From NCBI RefSeq assembly GCF_013002715.1, contig NZ_JABENB010000001.1:1798001-1862000 (forward strand): a stretch of DNA of 64,000 nucleotides, given 5' to 3'. The position numbers were made by a program, and so were the translations under genes. Numbering within the stretch: position 1 is the stretch's first letter; each line of letters begins with the position of its first letter. This document shows positions 46,384-58,228 of this stretch, piece by piece. This DNA comes from Flexivirga aerilata (GTDB taxonomy: Bacteria > Actinomycetota > Actinomycetes > Actinomycetales > Dermatophilaceae). The notes below the pieces were generated by a model that was not told the DNA's origin, did not search any database, and was given only the letters and a program-made list of their open reading frames with translations.

Positions 46384-47169
46384 ATGAACATCGTGGTCTG
46401 TGTCAAGTACGTGCCGGACGCGCAGGCGGACCGTACGTTCTCGCAGGACAACACCACCGACCGCACCAACGTCGACGGTCTGCTGTCCGAGCTGGACGAG
46501 TATGCCGTCGAGGAGGCGCTCAAGCTGGCCGAGGCCGGCGAGGGTGAGGTCACCGTCGTGACGGTCGGCCCGGACGGTGCCGCCGAGGCGATCAAGAAGG
46601 CCCTGCAGATGGGCGCCGACAAGGGCGTGCACGTGCTGGACGACGCGATCCACGGCTCCGACGCCCCCGCGACCTCGCTGGTGCTGGCCGAGGCGGTCAA
46701 GAAGGCGGCCGGCGGCAGCCCCGAGCTGGTGCTCATGGGCCTGGCCTCCACCGACGGCACGATGAGCGTGGTGCCGGCGATGCTCGCCGAGCGCCTGGGC
46801 CTGCCGCAGATCACCCAGCTGTCCTCGATGGAGATCGCCGACGGCAAGGTCACCGGCCGCCGTGACAGCGACGCCGCGTCGGACACCCTGGAGGCGCCGC
46901 TGCCCGCGGTCGTCTCGGTGACCGACCAGATCAACGAGCCGCGCTACCCCTCATTCAAGGGGATCATGGCCGCCAAGAAGAAGCCGGTCGAGACCTGGTC
47001 GCTCGCCGACCTCGGCGTCGACGCCGGCCAGGTGGGCCTGGACAACGCATGGACCAAGGTCGAGTCGTTCACCGCGCGCCCGCCGCGCGAGCAGGGCGAG
47101 ATCGTCACCGACGAGGGCGACGGCGGCACCAAGCTCGCCGAGTTCCTCGCCAAGGCCAAGCTCATCTGA
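46384..47169 (+). CDS. etfB: Electron transfer flavoprotein beta subunit
   Basis: 261 residues. N-terminal MNIVVCVKYVPDAQADRTF, the AMP-binding region with VVTVGPDGAAEAIKKALQMGAD, and LVLMGLASTDGTMSVVPAMLAERLGLPQ are diagnostic. With EtfA it carries electrons from acyl-CoA dehydrogenases to the membrane quinone pool. The upstream gap (46277-46383) holds several TA-rich candidates for a -10 element, including TAGCCT near 46316, followed by a leader with AAAGGA. etfA follows after 41 bp, in one operon. Confidence 0.97.
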   Translation: MNIVVCVKYVPDAQADRTFSQDNTTDRTNVDGLLSELDEYAVEEALKLAEAGEGEVTVVTVGPDGAAEAIKKALQMGADKGVHVLDDAIHGSDAPATSLVLAEAVKKAAGGSPELVLMGLASTDGTMSVVPAMLAERLGLPQITQLSSMEIADGKVTGRRDSDAASDTLEAPLPAVVSVTDQINEPRYPSFKGIMAAKKKPVETWSLADLGVDAGQVGLDNAWTKVESFTARPPREQGEIVTDEGDGGTKLAEFLAKAKLI

Positions 47170-47210
47170 GCTGCCCATCGAACGACTAGAAGTACGAAGG
47201 AGATTCACCC

Positions 47211-48167
47211 ATGGCTGAAGTGCTCGTTCTGGTCGACCACACCGATGGTCAGGTCAAGAAGAACACCGCCGAACTGCTCACCCTGGCCCGCCAGATCGGC
47301 GAGCCGTCCGCGGTCTTCGTCGGCAGCAACGCCGAGGCGGCCCGCCCGCGCCTGGCGCAGTTCGGTGCCGAGAAGGTCTACGTGATCGACACCCCGGACG
47401 TGACCGGCGCCCTCGCGGCCCCGCTCGCCGAGGCGCTCGCCGCGGTCGCCGAGCAGGCGAAGCCGGCGGCGATCCTGCTGCCGACGAGCGGCGTCAACAA
47501 GGAGGCCGCGGCGCGGCTCGCGGTCAAGACCGGCTCGGGGCTGATCACCGACGCCACCAACGTTGAAGGCGGCGAGGGTGGCGTCAAGACCACCCAGTCG
47601 GCGTTCGCGTCCAACTTCACCGTCACCTCGACGGTGACGACGCCGACGGCGATCGTGACGGTCAAGGCCAACGCGACGGCACCGCAGGCATCGCAGGCCG
47701 GCGCCACCGTCGTACCCGTCGACGTGACGGTGTCCGACGCCGCCAAGGCGACGCAGGTGACCGCGTCGGAGCCCAAGCAGAAGTCCGGCCGTCCGGAGCT
47801 GACCGAGGCCCAGATCGTGGTCTCCGGTGGCCGCGGCACCGGCGGCGACTTCTCGCCGGTCGAGGCGTTCGCCGACACCCTCGGCGCCGCCGTGGGTGCC
47901 TCGCGCGCCGCGGTCGACGCCGGCTGGTATCCGCACTCCAACCAGGTCGGCCAGACCGGCAAGCAGGTCAGCCCGCAGCTCTACGTCGCGGCGGGCATCT
48001 CCGGCGCGATCCAGCACCGGGCCGGCATGCAGACGTCCAAGACGATCGTGGCGATCAACAAGGACGAGGAAGCGCCGATCTTCGAGCTGGTCGACTTCGG
48101 TGTCGTCGGTGACCTCTTCACCGTGCTGCCCCAGGCCAACGACGCGGTCAAGGCCGCCAAGAACTGA
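47211..48167 (+). CDS. etfA: Electron transfer flavoprotein alpha subunit
   Basis: 318 residues. N-terminal [21 protein letters not shown]; the C-terminal FAD domain contains [33 protein letters not shown] and [25 protein letters not shown] in that order, the classic FAD site of EtfA. A ribosome-binding site GAAGGAGA precedes the ATG. The gene ends 21 bp before a strong hairpin terminator. Confidence 0.97.
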   Translation: MAEVLVLVDHTDGQVKKNTAELLTLARQIGEPSAVFVGSNAEAARPRLAQFGAEKVYVIDTPDVTGALAAPLAEALAAVAEQAKPAAILLPTSGVNKEAAARLAVKTGSGLITDATNVEGGEGGVKTTQSAFASNFTVTSTVTTPTAIVTVKANATAPQASQAGATVVPVDVTVSDAAKATQVTASEPKQKSGRPELTEAQIVVSGGRGTGGDFSPVEAFADTLGAAVGASRAAVDAGWYPHSNQVGQTGKQVSPQLYVAAGISGAIQHRAGMQTSKTIVAINKDEEAPIFELVDFGVVGDLFTVLPQANDAVKAAKN

Positions 48168-48188
48168 CGCGGCATACGCACCACCGGC

Positions 48189-48222
48189 GCGGCCCGGCAT
48201 CCCTCGAGGGGTGCCGGGCCGC
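48189..48222. terminator. Strong hairpin between convergent etfA and lipoprotein gene
   Basis: Perfect 11-bp arms GCGGCCCGGCA / TGCCGGGCCGC around CCCTCGAGGG, which is itself self-complementary. No U-tract on either side. It lies between two converging stop codons (48167 and 48240), so it is likely a bidirectional terminator. Confidence 0.8.
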
Positions 48223-48239
48223 ACCGCGTCGGGCCGGAT

Positions 48240-49298
48240 TCAGCCGAGCGGCGCGAGGCGGTCGGAGCCGTGCCAGGCGGCGGCCACCGTGCTCCCGCCC
48301 GGCTTGTCGAGCTGCAGCAGCGTGAGGCCGCCGACCGGCCGGCCCTTCGGCACCCAGAACACGATCGTGTAGTCGCCGGACTTGCCGGGCTGCACGAGCG
48401 CGCTGGTGAGCGTCTCGCCCTGGCTGCCGAGCGTCGAGGAGCGGCAGGTGCGTCCCTTGTCGTCGACGAGCAGGTAGCTGCCCCGGTCGACGTATGCCGG
48501 GGCGCCCTTCGCGGTCATGTGCAGCTTGACGTCGACGGCGTCGACGTCGTTGGGCTGGGTCGGGCCCGGTGTGAACGCGCGACGGGCCGGCTTGCCGGCG
48601 CGCACCGACGCCGACACCGTGTCGTCGCCCACCGTCACACTCGAGCCGTATGACGCAGCGTCCTTCGCGCGCAGCGTCGTGGTGGGGCCGTCACATCCGG
48701 TGCCGGCCGCGCTCGACGACGGCGCGGCCGCGCCGGTCCGCCACTCGGCCGCGGCACTGCCGGCCGAGGGTGCGGACAGGTAGCGCACCCGCAGCGTGCC
48801 GACCGGCAGGCCCTCCGGCACGAGGAAGGCAACGGCGCCCTTGCCCTGCTGCTTCTCGTCGACGGTCAGCGCCGCGAACCCGTCGGAGAGCGGATTGACC
48901 GCCGGGGCGGCGCAGAGTTTGCCGTCCGCGCCGGTGAGCACGAACTGTCCACTGTCGATCGCGAAGGTGCCGTTGGTGCGCACCGAGGTCGTCACCGGCA
49001 CCTGGACGACCTGCATGCCGTCGCGGCCCGCGGGCGCGGCGCTCACCGTCGGCGCGCCGACCTGCACCTGGAGGGCGCCGTCCTTGCCGGTGGTCGCGGC
49101 AGCGCCATACGGCAGGGCGGGGCCGGAGAAGCTCGGCGCCGCATCGCCGCTGCAGCCGGCCGGCCGCGTGGACGAGGTCGTCGCGGGCGTGCCACCTGGG
49201 GTGGGGGCCGCGTCGCCGGCACCGGACGAGGTGCACCCGGCCGCGCCGAGCGCGAGGACCGAGAGGAGGCAGGCGGCGACGGGGCGACGGGGGCTCAC
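48240..49298 (-). CDS. Secreted lipoprotein with two related beta-domains (DUF4352-like)
   Basis: 352 residues. Signal [17 protein letters not shown] gives a lipobox with Cys at about residue 22, followed by a Ser/Thr/Pro/Gly-rich linker. The mature part has two similar halves, each containing a [13 protein letters not shown] or [17 protein letters not shown] strand, a segment reading [11 protein letters not shown] or [11 protein letters not shown], and a closing [16 protein letters not shown] or [16 protein letters not shown]. This duplication of a DUF4352-like domain, each with a conserved Cys, suggests an extracytoplasmic binding role. Function unknown. Confidence 0.8.
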   Translation of the reverse strand: MSPRRPVAACLLSVLALGAAGCTSSGAGDAAPTPGGTPATTSSTRPAGCSGDAAPSFSGPALPYGAAATTGKDGALQVQVGAPTVSAAPAGRDGMQVVQVPVTTSVRTNGTFAIDSGQFVLTGADGKLCAAPAVNPLSDGFAALTVDEKQQGKGAVAFLVPEGLPVGTLRVRYLSAPSAGSAAAEWRTGAAAPSSSAAGTGCDGPTTTLRAKDAASYGSSVTVGDDTVSASVRAGKPARRAFTPGPTQPNDVDAVDVKLHMTAKGAPAYVDRGSYLLVDDKGRTCRSSTLGSQGETLTSALVQPGKSGDYTIVFWVPKGRPVGGLTLLQLDKPGGSTVAAAWHGSDRLAPLG

Positions 49299-49337
49299 GC
49301 GCCATAGTGTGGCAAACAGTGTGGTAAGTCACGCGCG

Positions 49338-49343
49338 TAGGCT
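49338..49343 (+). promoter_or_regulatory. Leaderless -10 box TAGGCT
   Basis: TAGGCT ends 6 nt before the GTG at 49350. Confidence 0.6.
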
Positions 49344-49349
49344 GAACCG

Positions 49350-50549
49350 GTGAGTTCTCCCGTTTACCTGGACCATGCGGCGACCACCCCGGCTCGTCCC
49401 GAGGTCATCGACGCCATCGCGCAGCAACTGGCGGTGGTCGGCAACGCGTCGTCGTTGCACACCGCCGGCCGGGCCGCGCGCCGCGTCGTCGAGGAGTCCC
49501 GCGAGCAGGTGGCTGCGGCCCTCGGCGCCGGACCGTCGGAGGTGATCTTCACCTCGGGTGGCACCGAGTCGGACAACCTGGCGATCAAGGGCACCTTCGC
49601 GCGACGGCGCGCCGACGACCCGCGCCGCGACCGTCTCATCGTCGGCAGCACCGAGCACCACGCGGTCATCGACTCGGTGGAGTTCCTGGTCGCCGAGCAG
49701 GGCGCACGCGTCGACTGGATCGAGGTCGACTCCGAGGGCCGCGCGGACCCGGAGCAGGTGCGCGCGCTCATCGAGCGCGACCCGGCCTCGGTGGCGCTGG
49801 TCTCGCTGATGTGGGCCAACAACGAGATGGGCGCCGTGCAGCCGGTCGCCGAGGTCGCCGCGATCGCCCACGAATACGACATCCCGTTCCACACCGACGC
49901 GGTGCAGGCGATCGGTCAGTTGCCGGTCGACTTCGCCGCCTCGGGCGCCGACCTGCTGAGCGCCAGCGCGCACAAGTTCGGCGGACCGCAGGGCGTCGGT
50001 CTGCTGCTCGCCCGCCGCGAGGCCCAGGTGGTGCCGTTGACCCACGGCGGCGGCCAGGAGCGCGAGTTCCGCAGCGGCACGCTCGACGTCGCCGGCATCC
50101 GCGGACTCGCCGTCGCGGTGCAATTGGCGACGGCCTCGCTCGAGGCCGAGCAGGACCGGCTGGTCGCGTTGCGGGACAAGCTGATCCAGGGTGCGCTGGA
50201 TGCCGGACTCGACATCGAGATCACCGGCCCGCACGAGGTCGGCGACGTGACCCGGCGACTGCCCGGCAACGCGCACCTGCGGGTGCCCGGTTGCGACGGC
50301 GACTCGCTGCTCTACCTGCTGGATGCGGCCGGCATCGAGTGCTCGACCGGTTCGGCGTGCCGGGCCGGGGTGCCGCAGCCCAGCCACGTCCTGCTCGCGA
50401 TGGGCATCCCCGAGGACGACGCGCGCGGCGCGCTGCGCCTCAGCCTGGGCCGCACCTCCGGCGACGCCGACGTCGCGGCATTCCTCGAGGCGCTGCCCGC
50501 GGCCGTCGACCGGGCCCGGCGCGCGCGGACCGCGAGCCGGGGCAGCTGA
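49350..50549 (+). CDS. Cysteine desulfurase (NifS/IscS class)
   Basis: 399 residues, aminotransferase class [10 protein letters not shown] opens the protein; [15 protein letters not shown], the pyridoxal-phosphate lysine in [12 protein letters not shown], and the sulfur-carrying Cys in [10 protein letters not shown] are intact. It donates persulfide sulfur. Overlap with mnmA (TGATG) indicates that its sulfur is used for 2-thiouridine formation on tRNA, as with dedicated desulfurases elsewhere. It may also feed Fe-S assembly. Confidence 0.95.
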   Translation: MSSPVYLDHAATTPARPEVIDAIAQQLAVVGNASSLHTAGRAARRVVEESREQVAAALGAGPSEVIFTSGGTESDNLAIKGTFARRRADDPRRDRLIVGSTEHHAVIDSVEFLVAEQGARVDWIEVDSEGRADPEQVRALIERDPASVALVSLMWANNEMGAVQPVAEVAAIAHEYDIPFHTDAVQAIGQLPVDFAASGADLLSASAHKFGGPQGVGLLLARREAQVVPLTHGGGQEREFRSGTLDVAGIRGLAVAVQLATASLEAEQDRLVALRDKLIQGALDAGLDIEITGPHEVGDVTRRLPGNAHLRVPGCDGDSLLYLLDAAGIECSTGSACRAGVPQPSHVLLAMGIPEDDARGALRLSLGRTSGDADVAAFLEALPAAVDRARRARTASRGS

Positions 50550-51625
50550 TGCGCGTCGTCGCTGCCATGAGCGGAGGCGTCGACTCCGCCGTTGCCGCCG
50601 CCCGCATGGTCGACGCCGGCCACGAGGTGGTCGGCGTGCACCTCGCGCTGTCGCAGTCCGCCGCCACCCTGCGGGAGTCGGCCCGCGGGTGCTGCACGAT
50701 CGAGGACGCCGGGGACGCCCGCCGGGTGGCCGACCGCATCGGCATACCTTTTTACGTCTGGGACATGGCCGCGCGGTTCAAGCAGGACGTCGTCGACGAC
50801 TTCGTCGCCGAGTACACCGCCGGCCGCACCCCCAACCCCTGCCTGCGCTGCAACGAACGCATCAAGTTCGCCGCGCTGCTGGACAAGGCGCTCGCACTCG
50901 GCTTCGACGCGGTCGCGACCGGTCACTACGCCCAGATCGTCGACGGCCCTGCCGGCCGTGAGCTGCACCGCGCCGTCGACCCGGCCAAGGACCAGTCCTA
51001 TGTGCTCGGGGTGCTCGACGCCGACCAGCTCGCCCGGTCGTTCTTCCCGCTCGGTGACACCACCAAGCCGCAGATCCGCGAGGAGGCTGCCGAGCGCGGC
51101 TTCTCGGTCGCCAAGAAGCCCGACAGCCACGACATCTGCTTCATCGCCGACGGCGACACCAAGGGCTGGCTGACCCGCCGCCTCGGCGAGCAGCCCGGCG
51201 ACATCGTCGACACCGACGGTGAGGTGGTCGGGCAGCACGAAGGCGCGTTCGCCTACACCGTCGGTCAGCGCCGCGGCCTCGGCCTGAAGGTGCCGCGCGC
51301 CGACGGTGCCAAGCGTTACGTGGTCGACGTCGAGCCGCGGACCAACACGGTCGTGGTCGGCACGCAGGACCTGCTCGGGGTCGACCTGGTGCACGGCGAC
51401 CACGCCCGCTGGTGCGGCGCTGCACCGTCCGGGCAGTTGCGGGTCGGGGCGCAACTGCGGGCGCACGGCGAGGAGATCCCGGCCGTCGCCACCGCGCACG
51501 GCGACGAGGTCGAGGTGCGCCTGGACCGCCGGGCGCGCGGGGTGGCTCCCGGCCAGTCCGTCGTGCTGTATGACGGCACTCGCGTGGTCGGCTCTGCAAC
51601 CATCAGCCGGTCAGGACGCGTCTGA
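50549..51625 (+). CDS. mnmA: tRNA-specific 2-thiouridylase MnmA
   Basis: 358 residues. PP-loop [15 protein letters not shown] binds ATP; catalytic cysteines lie in [12 protein letters not shown] (first Cys) and [11 protein letters not shown] (second). DQSYVLGVL and [11 protein letters not shown] are family signatures. It thiolates U34 of Glu, Gln and Lys tRNAs using persulfide from the desulfurase encoded directly upstream. The ATG overlaps that gene's stop by 1 nt. Confidence 0.97.
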   Translation: MRVVAAMSGGVDSAVAAARMVDAGHEVVGVHLALSQSAATLRESARGCCTIEDAGDARRVADRIGIPFYVWDMAARFKQDVVDDFVAEYTAGRTPNPCLRCNERIKFAALLDKALALGFDAVATGHYAQIVDGPAGRELHRAVDPAKDQSYVLGVLDADQLARSFFPLGDTTKPQIREEAAERGFSVAKKPDSHDICFIADGDTKGWLTRRLGEQPGDIVDTDGEVVGQHEGAFAYTVGQRRGLGLKVPRADGAKRYVVDVEPRTNTVVVGTQDLLGVDLVHGDHARWCGAAPSGQLRVGAQLRAHGEEIPAVATAHGDEVEVRLDRRARGVAPGQSVVLYDGTRVVGSATISRSGRV

Positions 51626-51699
51626 GGGGAGCGCCGCAGGATGCCGCGGGATGCAGCGGGATATCGTGTCGGCGCACACTACCTGGGAGGGGAACGCAC

Positions 51700-52707
51700 A
51701 TGCAGCCTGCGCGCAACACCGCTCGTCACAGCACCGCACGCAACACCGCACGTCACAACACGGCACGTCACAACACCGCACGACGACTGATGGCGACAGG
51801 GGCGGCCGGAGCCGCGTGCCTCGCGCTCGCCGCCTGTGGCAGCGACGGCGGCACCGTGTCGGTGTCGGCACCGTCGACCACGGCGAGCACCGGACCTTCG
51901 GCCGGGTCGTCCGCATCGTCCGGTGCCACCACGCCCGGCAGCTCGGGCAGCTCAGCCGGCTCTGCGGCGCCGAGCGGGTCGGGCGCCTCCGCGGAGGCCG
52001 ACTTCGCACCCGGCCAGTGCTACGACAACACGGTCAACTGGAAACTCACCCCGTGCGACCAGAAGCACAAGCTGGAGATCACCCAGGTGGTGACCAACGA
52101 CCAGTACGCCGACGATGTGCAGAAGCGCTCGGTGCTGCGGACCTGGACGTGCAACAACGCGCTCGGTGGTTACCTCGGCGACCCGGCGGGCTACTTCTCG
52201 CTGGTGCTCGCGCAGCCGGTGCCGACCTCCGCCGACCCCAAGAACGCCGGCCGCATCGTCTGCGCCGCTGCCGTGACCAAGAACGACGACTCCGGCTACG
52301 ACCAGATCACCTACCCGATCAAGAACTTGCTGAAGGACAAGGGCTACGTCGACTACCGGATCTGCACGCCGGAGCGACCGAGCCAGTCCGACTCCCCGAA
52401 GATCGTGCCGTGCACCGAGCCGCACGCCGCCGAGACCATCGGCGGTTACGTCATCGGGCAGGCCAACACGCCATACCCGGGTGAGGCGGCGACCGACAAG
52501 ATCTCGCTCGACAAGTGCAAGGCGCTCGCCAAGACCTACCTCGGTGGGGTCGAGCGCAAGGACGTCGTCGCCGCGTCCAACCACTCGGGCCCGGGGCCGT
52601 GGGGTCGCGGCACGACGCTGACCGCCTGCTTCGTGGAGTCGACCAATGGCAAGTTCGTCAAGCCGCTCAAGGACATGAAGAACCAGCCGCTCTCGAAGTT
52701 CCAGTGA
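51700..52707 (+). CDS. Septum-formation-family lipoprotein with repetitive Arg-rich N-terminus
   Basis: 335 residues. GGAGG at 51686-51690 (9-nt spacing) supports the ATG at 51700. The first 29 residues are repeats of NTARH, nine arginines in all, before a normal lipoprotein signal with lipobox LAAC at about residue 46. An alternative in-frame ATG at 51790 would give a conventional short signal. A Ser/Gly/Ala-rich linker follows, then a two-part extracellular domain with paired cysteines (FAPGQCYDN, LTPCDQKH, TWTCNN, RICTPE, IVPCTEPHAAE), typical of PF13845. The family role is inferred from weak links to septation. Confidence 0.8.
   Translation: MQPARNTARHSTARNTARHNTARHNTARRLMATGAAGAACLALAACGSDGGTVSVSAPSTTASTGPSAGSSASSGATTPGSSGSSAGSAAPSGSGASAEADFAPGQCYDNTVNWKLTPCDQKHKLEITQVVTNDQYADDVQKRSVLRTWTCNNALGGYLGDPAGYFSLVLAQPVPTSADPKNAGRIVCAAAVTKNDDSGYDQITYPIKNLLKDKGYVDYRICTPERPSQSDSPKIVPCTEPHAAETIGGYVIGQANTPYPGEAATDKISLDKCKALAKTYLGGVERKDVVAASNHSGPGPWGRGTTLTACFVESTNGKFVKPLKDMKNQPLSKFQ
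51715..51786 (+). repeat. Tandem 15-bp repeats encoding NTARH units
   Basis: Five units (15, 12, 15, 15 and 15 bp) based on AACACCGCACGTCAC, at the 5' end of the septum-formation lipoprotein gene. Confidence 0.85.
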
Positions 52708-52756
52708 CGCGGTCACCACGTCGTTCGACGGCATCGGCAACGCGAGCCCGGCCGAC

Positions 52757-52762
52757 TATCGT
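52757..52762 (+). promoter_or_regulatory. Leaderless -10 box TATCGT
   Basis: TATCGT ends 8 nt before the GTG at 52771 and excludes the overlapping TTG at 52762 as a start. Confidence 0.6.
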
Positions 52763-52770
52763 TGACCGGC

Positions 52771-53763
52771 GTGACTGAAGCCAGTGCCGTCGGCTCGCTG
52801 CCCGGCGAGGACGTCGCCCGCGCGATGCGCGTCGTCCGGGAGTTGTATGACGACAAGGGGATTCCCTACCTGCCGGAGTTGCCCGACCGCGGACCCGGTG
52901 CGGACCTGATCGGGCGGACGGCGGCCCTGCTGGTGGAGCTGCCGGTCGACCTGCAGCCGTCCGGATGGCGTCTCACCGACGCACCCGGACGGGACGTCGT
53001 GCGGGCCGGTGGTTTCCTGCGGCACGACCTCGACGAGCTGGCCGAGGTCTACGACGGTTACTCCGGGCCGCTGAAGCTGCAGGTGTGCGGACCGTGGACG
53101 CTCGCCGCGACGCTGGCGCTGCCGCGCGGGGAGCGGGCGGTGACCGACCCGGGAGCCACTCGCGACCTGATCCAGTCGCTCGCGGCCGGCGTCGGCGAGC
53201 ACGTCGGCATCGTGCGGCGGCTGGTGCCGGGCGCCGAGATCGTCCTCCAGTGGGACGAGCCCGCGCTGCCGGCGGTGCTGGCCGGACGTCTTCCGACCGC
53301 GTCCGGCTTCGGCCGGGTGCGCGCCGTCGAGCCGATCACCGTGCGTGACGGACTCGCGACTGTCACCGAAAGCGTTGCGGGACAGGTTGATTCGCAAGTG
53401 CTGCACTGTTGTGCGCCGGACGTCCCGGTGCCGCTGGTGCGGCAGCTCGACGGGTTGCAGCTCGGCGTCGACGTGTCGCTGCTCAAGGCCTCGCAGTGGG
53501 ACGGCGTCGCCGAGCTGGTGGAGTCCGGGCGCCGCCTGTGGGCGGGCATCGTGCCGACCGGCTCATCGGCTCGGCATCCGCGCGAACACACCGAGCCGTT
53601 CCTGGACCGGTGGCGGCGGGTCGGCCTCGAAGCGCGGCTGCTGGACTCGGTGGTCGTGACGCCCGCGTGCGGTCTCGCCGGGGCCTCGCCGGGCGCGGCT
53701 CTCGCCATACAGCAGCTGACGGTGCAGGCGGCCGATCTGCTCACCGGGGCTGCCTCGGACTGA
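52771..53763 (+). CDS. MetE-C-like (cobalamin-independent methionine synthase family) protein
   Basis: 330 residues, about the size of the catalytic MetE C-terminal barrel alone. Zinc-ligand-like motifs are kept: QVLHCCAP (HxC) and TPACGLAG (Cys). VGSLPGEDVARAMR and LQWDEPALPAVL are also typical. The N-terminal folate-binding half of MetE is absent, so classical methionine synthesis from methyl-tetrahydrofolate is doubtful; a corrinoid- or thiol-methyl transfer role is possible (inference). It sits between mnmA and ligA, a neighbourhood I recall as common in Actinobacteria. Confidence 0.83.
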   Translation: MTEASAVGSLPGEDVARAMRVVRELYDDKGIPYLPELPDRGPGADLIGRTAALLVELPVDLQPSGWRLTDAPGRDVVRAGGFLRHDLDELAEVYDGYSGPLKLQVCGPWTLAATLALPRGERAVTDPGATRDLIQSLAAGVGEHVGIVRRLVPGAEIVLQWDEPALPAVLAGRLPTASGFGRVRAVEPITVRDGLATVTESVAGQVDSQVLHCCAPDVPVPLVRQLDGLQLGVDVSLLKASQWDGVAELVESGRRLWAGIVPTGSSARHPREHTEPFLDRWRRVGLEARLLDSVVVTPACGLAGASPGAALAIQQLTVQAADLLTGAASD

Positions 53764-53788
53764 CTGTCGGCGGCATGCGGAAGGATGA

Positions 53789-56441
<2,653 letters not shown>

Positions 56442-56456
<15 letters not shown>

Positions 56457-56848
56457 CGTCAGGCGCACCGTCGCTTACGAGACGCGCGCCTCTCAGGAGA
56501 CGTGCCCCCATCGCGGGGCCGTAAGCAAGCGTGACGTCAGCGGCACCTTCGCTTACGGGATGCGCGCCTCTCTGGAGGCGCGGCCCCTATCACGGGGCCG
56601 TAAGCGAGCGTGACGTCAGCGGCACTGTCGCTTACGGGATGCGCTCAGTCCTCGCGACGCGTCCCTCAGGACGCGCCCCGATCGCGGGGCCGTAAGCGAG
56701 CGTGATGTCAGCGGCACCTTCGCTTACGGGATGCGCGCTGTCCGCGAGACGCGCGCCCCGTCGCGGGGCCGTAAGCGAGCGTGATGTCAGGCGCACCTTC
56801 GCTTACGGGATGCGTGCTTCTCAGGAGGCGCGCCCCCAGCCGAGACGT
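56442..56848. repeat. Five-copy tandem array of palindromic units (about 80 bp each)
   Basis: Units start at 56442, 56520, 56599, 56691 and 56770. Each has a 38-bp core with arms CGTAAGCGA / TCGCTTACG (CGTAAGCAA in the first two units) enclosing GTGACGTCA or GTGATGTCA, then a spacer that can form a second hairpin (CGCGCCTC / GAGGCGCG in unit 2) and a CCCC...GGGG stem. It spans the gap between the converging DinB and cytidylate-kinase-like genes, and no open frame there has coding support. Repeats abut without unique spacers, so it is not CRISPR. Confidence 0.92.
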
Positions 56849-57495
56849 CAGCCGGCCGCGACGCGCTCGCCCTTCTTGGCGAGGAATGCCTGGTAGGCGG
56901 TGACGATCATTTCGATGCACTGGCCCTGTTCGAGCAGGGGAGTGTTGAACTGCAGGTGGTAGAGCGCGGGGTCGTCGATGTCGCGACCGTAGAGGTGGTG
57001 CACATACTTCGCACGGGCGGCGTCGGTCTGCTCCATGTGTCGCCGGGCCTCGTCCTCACTGACGCCGCTGAAGCGCATCGCTGCGTCGAGCCGCTGCTCG
57101 GGAGTGCCGTAGAAGCGGATGTGCAGCACGTCGTCGCGGTCCTGGAAGGCTGCGGCGCCGCCGCGTCCCAGGATTACCGCGCCCTTGTCGAGGGCGTCGC
57201 TCATGATCCGGTTGGCCTCGGCGCGAAACTCCGAGGCGCCGGCCTGGTCGCTGCGGGCGATCTCCGCGTCGCCGGCGACGGTGTCGGCGAGCGGGGCGAG
57301 CGCACAGAAGAACCGGTCGGCGAAGCTCTGCTTGCGTTCGCCGTGCTGCGCCTCGTCGAGCGAGACCTGCAGGTCGTCGGCAACCCGGGCGCTGATGGCC
57401 CGGTCCAGCATCGTGACGCCGAGGCGCTCGGCGACCTTGGGTGCAACGACGCTGCCGCCCGCGCCATACGCGGAAGAAATGGTGATGCCTGGCAT
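56848..57495 (-). CDS. Cytidylate-kinase-like protein (PF13189)
   Basis: 215 residues. ITISSAYGAGGSVVAPKVAERLG is a P-loop-like start (GxGGS rather than GxGKT), followed by MLDRAISARVAD. ILGRGGAAAFQDRDDVLHIRFYG and RRHMEQTDAARAKYVHHLYGRD are typical of the family, which resembles Cmk but whose substrate is uncertain. AAGGAGG at 57501-57507 fixes the ATG. Transcribed divergently from the glutaredoxin gene across an unusually AT-rich stretch (57525-57550). Confidence 0.85.
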   Translation of the reverse strand: MPGITISSAYGAGGSVVAPKVAERLGVTMLDRAISARVADDLQVSLDEAQHGERKQSFADRFFCALAPLADTVAGDAEIARSDQAGASEFRAEANRIMSDALDKGAVILGRGGAAAFQDRDDVLHIRFYGTPEQRLDAAMRFSGVSEDEARRHMEQTDAARAKYVHHLYGRDIDDPALYHLQFNTPLLEQGQCIEMIVTAYQAFLAKKGERVAAG

Positions 57496-57532
57496 GACTT
57501 CCTCCTTGCCGAACCACGTGAGAAGGTAGCTC

Positions 57533-57550
57533 TACTATCTATTTCTATCA
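57533..57550. promoter_or_regulatory. AT-rich divergent promoter region
   Basis: TACTATCTATTTCTATCA, far richer in AT than its surroundings, includes TACTAT (57533-57538) on the plus strand. It probably serves the glutaredoxin gene and perhaps the divergent kinase-like gene. Confidence 0.5.
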
Positions 57551-57557
57551 CCGTGGA

Positions 57558-57836
57558 ATGCCGCGTCTCACACCGGCGTTGCCGGATGGTGTGAATGCCG
57601 ACGTGACGATCTACTGGCGACCCGGTTGTCCCTTCTGTACCAGACTCGAGTCAATCATCGGTCCCGATCGCGACCGAGCACAATGGCGCAACATCTGGCA
57701 GGACGCCGACGCCGCGGCGTTCGTGCGCAGCGTCAACGACGGCAATGAAGTCGTGCCGACCGTGGTGATCGACGGCATCCCGCTGACCAACCCCGACCCC
57801 GCCGTGGTCAAGAGCGCGCTGCGCGCCGAGGGCTGA
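57558..57836 (+). CDS. Glutaredoxin-like protein (mycoredoxin-1 type)
   Basis: 92 residues. Thioredoxin fold with active site CPFC in TIYWRPGCPFCTRLE, cis-Pro motif VVPTVVIDG, and the DGNEVVPTV segment typical of Mrx1, which reduces mycothiol-protein mixed disulfides in actinobacteria. Preceded by a 16-residue extension from ATG 57558; a GTG at 57591 would give a start closer to the usual length. Followed 81 bp later by gatC, without obvious functional connection. Confidence 0.88.
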   Translation: MPRLTPALPDGVNADVTIYWRPGCPFCTRLESIIGPDRDRAQWRNIWQDADAAAFVRSVNDGNEVVPTVVIDGIPLTNPDPAVVKSALRAEG

Positions 57837-57904
57837 TTTCCCTCTCACCGTCCCTTCGCGGGCCCGATGCCGATGGCCGTCCGTCGGCCGGTCCGGCGCG
57901 CGAA

Positions 57905-57910
57905 TAGACT
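57905..57910 (+). promoter_or_regulatory. Leaderless -10 box TAGACT for gatCAB
   Basis: TAGACT ends 7 nt before the ATG at 57918. Confidence 0.6.
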
Positions 57911-57917
57911 GCGCGGC

Positions 57918-58214
57918 ATGTCTGCGCTGTCCCGCGACGAGGTTGCCCACGTCGCCATGCTCGCCCGCATCCAGCTGTCCGACGGCGAACTCGACCGGCT
58001 CGCCGGTCAGCTCGACCAGATCGTCGGATTCGTCGCCACCGTGGGGGAGATCGCGGCCGACGACATCCCGCCGATGTCGCACCCCCTGCCGCTGGAGAAC
58101 GTCACCCGCACCGACGAGGTGCGCCCCAGCCTGACCCCGGAGCAGGCGCTCGCCGCCGCTCCCCGCGCCGAGGCAGACCGCTTCGCGGTGCCGCGCATCC
58201 TGGACGAAGAGTGA
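57918..58214 (+). CDS. gatC: Asp/Glu-tRNA(Asn/Gln) amidotransferase subunit C
   Basis: 98 residues. [21 protein letters not shown], the [14 protein letters not shown] helix, and [16 protein letters not shown] with the terminal [14 protein letters not shown] match GatC. It wraps around GatA and GatB and stabilises the complex. The start is set by the TAGACT box; an upstream in-frame ATG at 57867 is rejected. First gene of gatCAB. Confidence 0.97.
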   Translation: MSALSRDEVAHVAMLARIQLSDGELDRLAGQLDQIVGFVATVGEIAADDIPPMSHPLPLENVTRTDEVRPSLTPEQALAAAPRAEADRFAVPRILDEE

Positions 58215-58228
58215 GGCAGAGCCGACCG

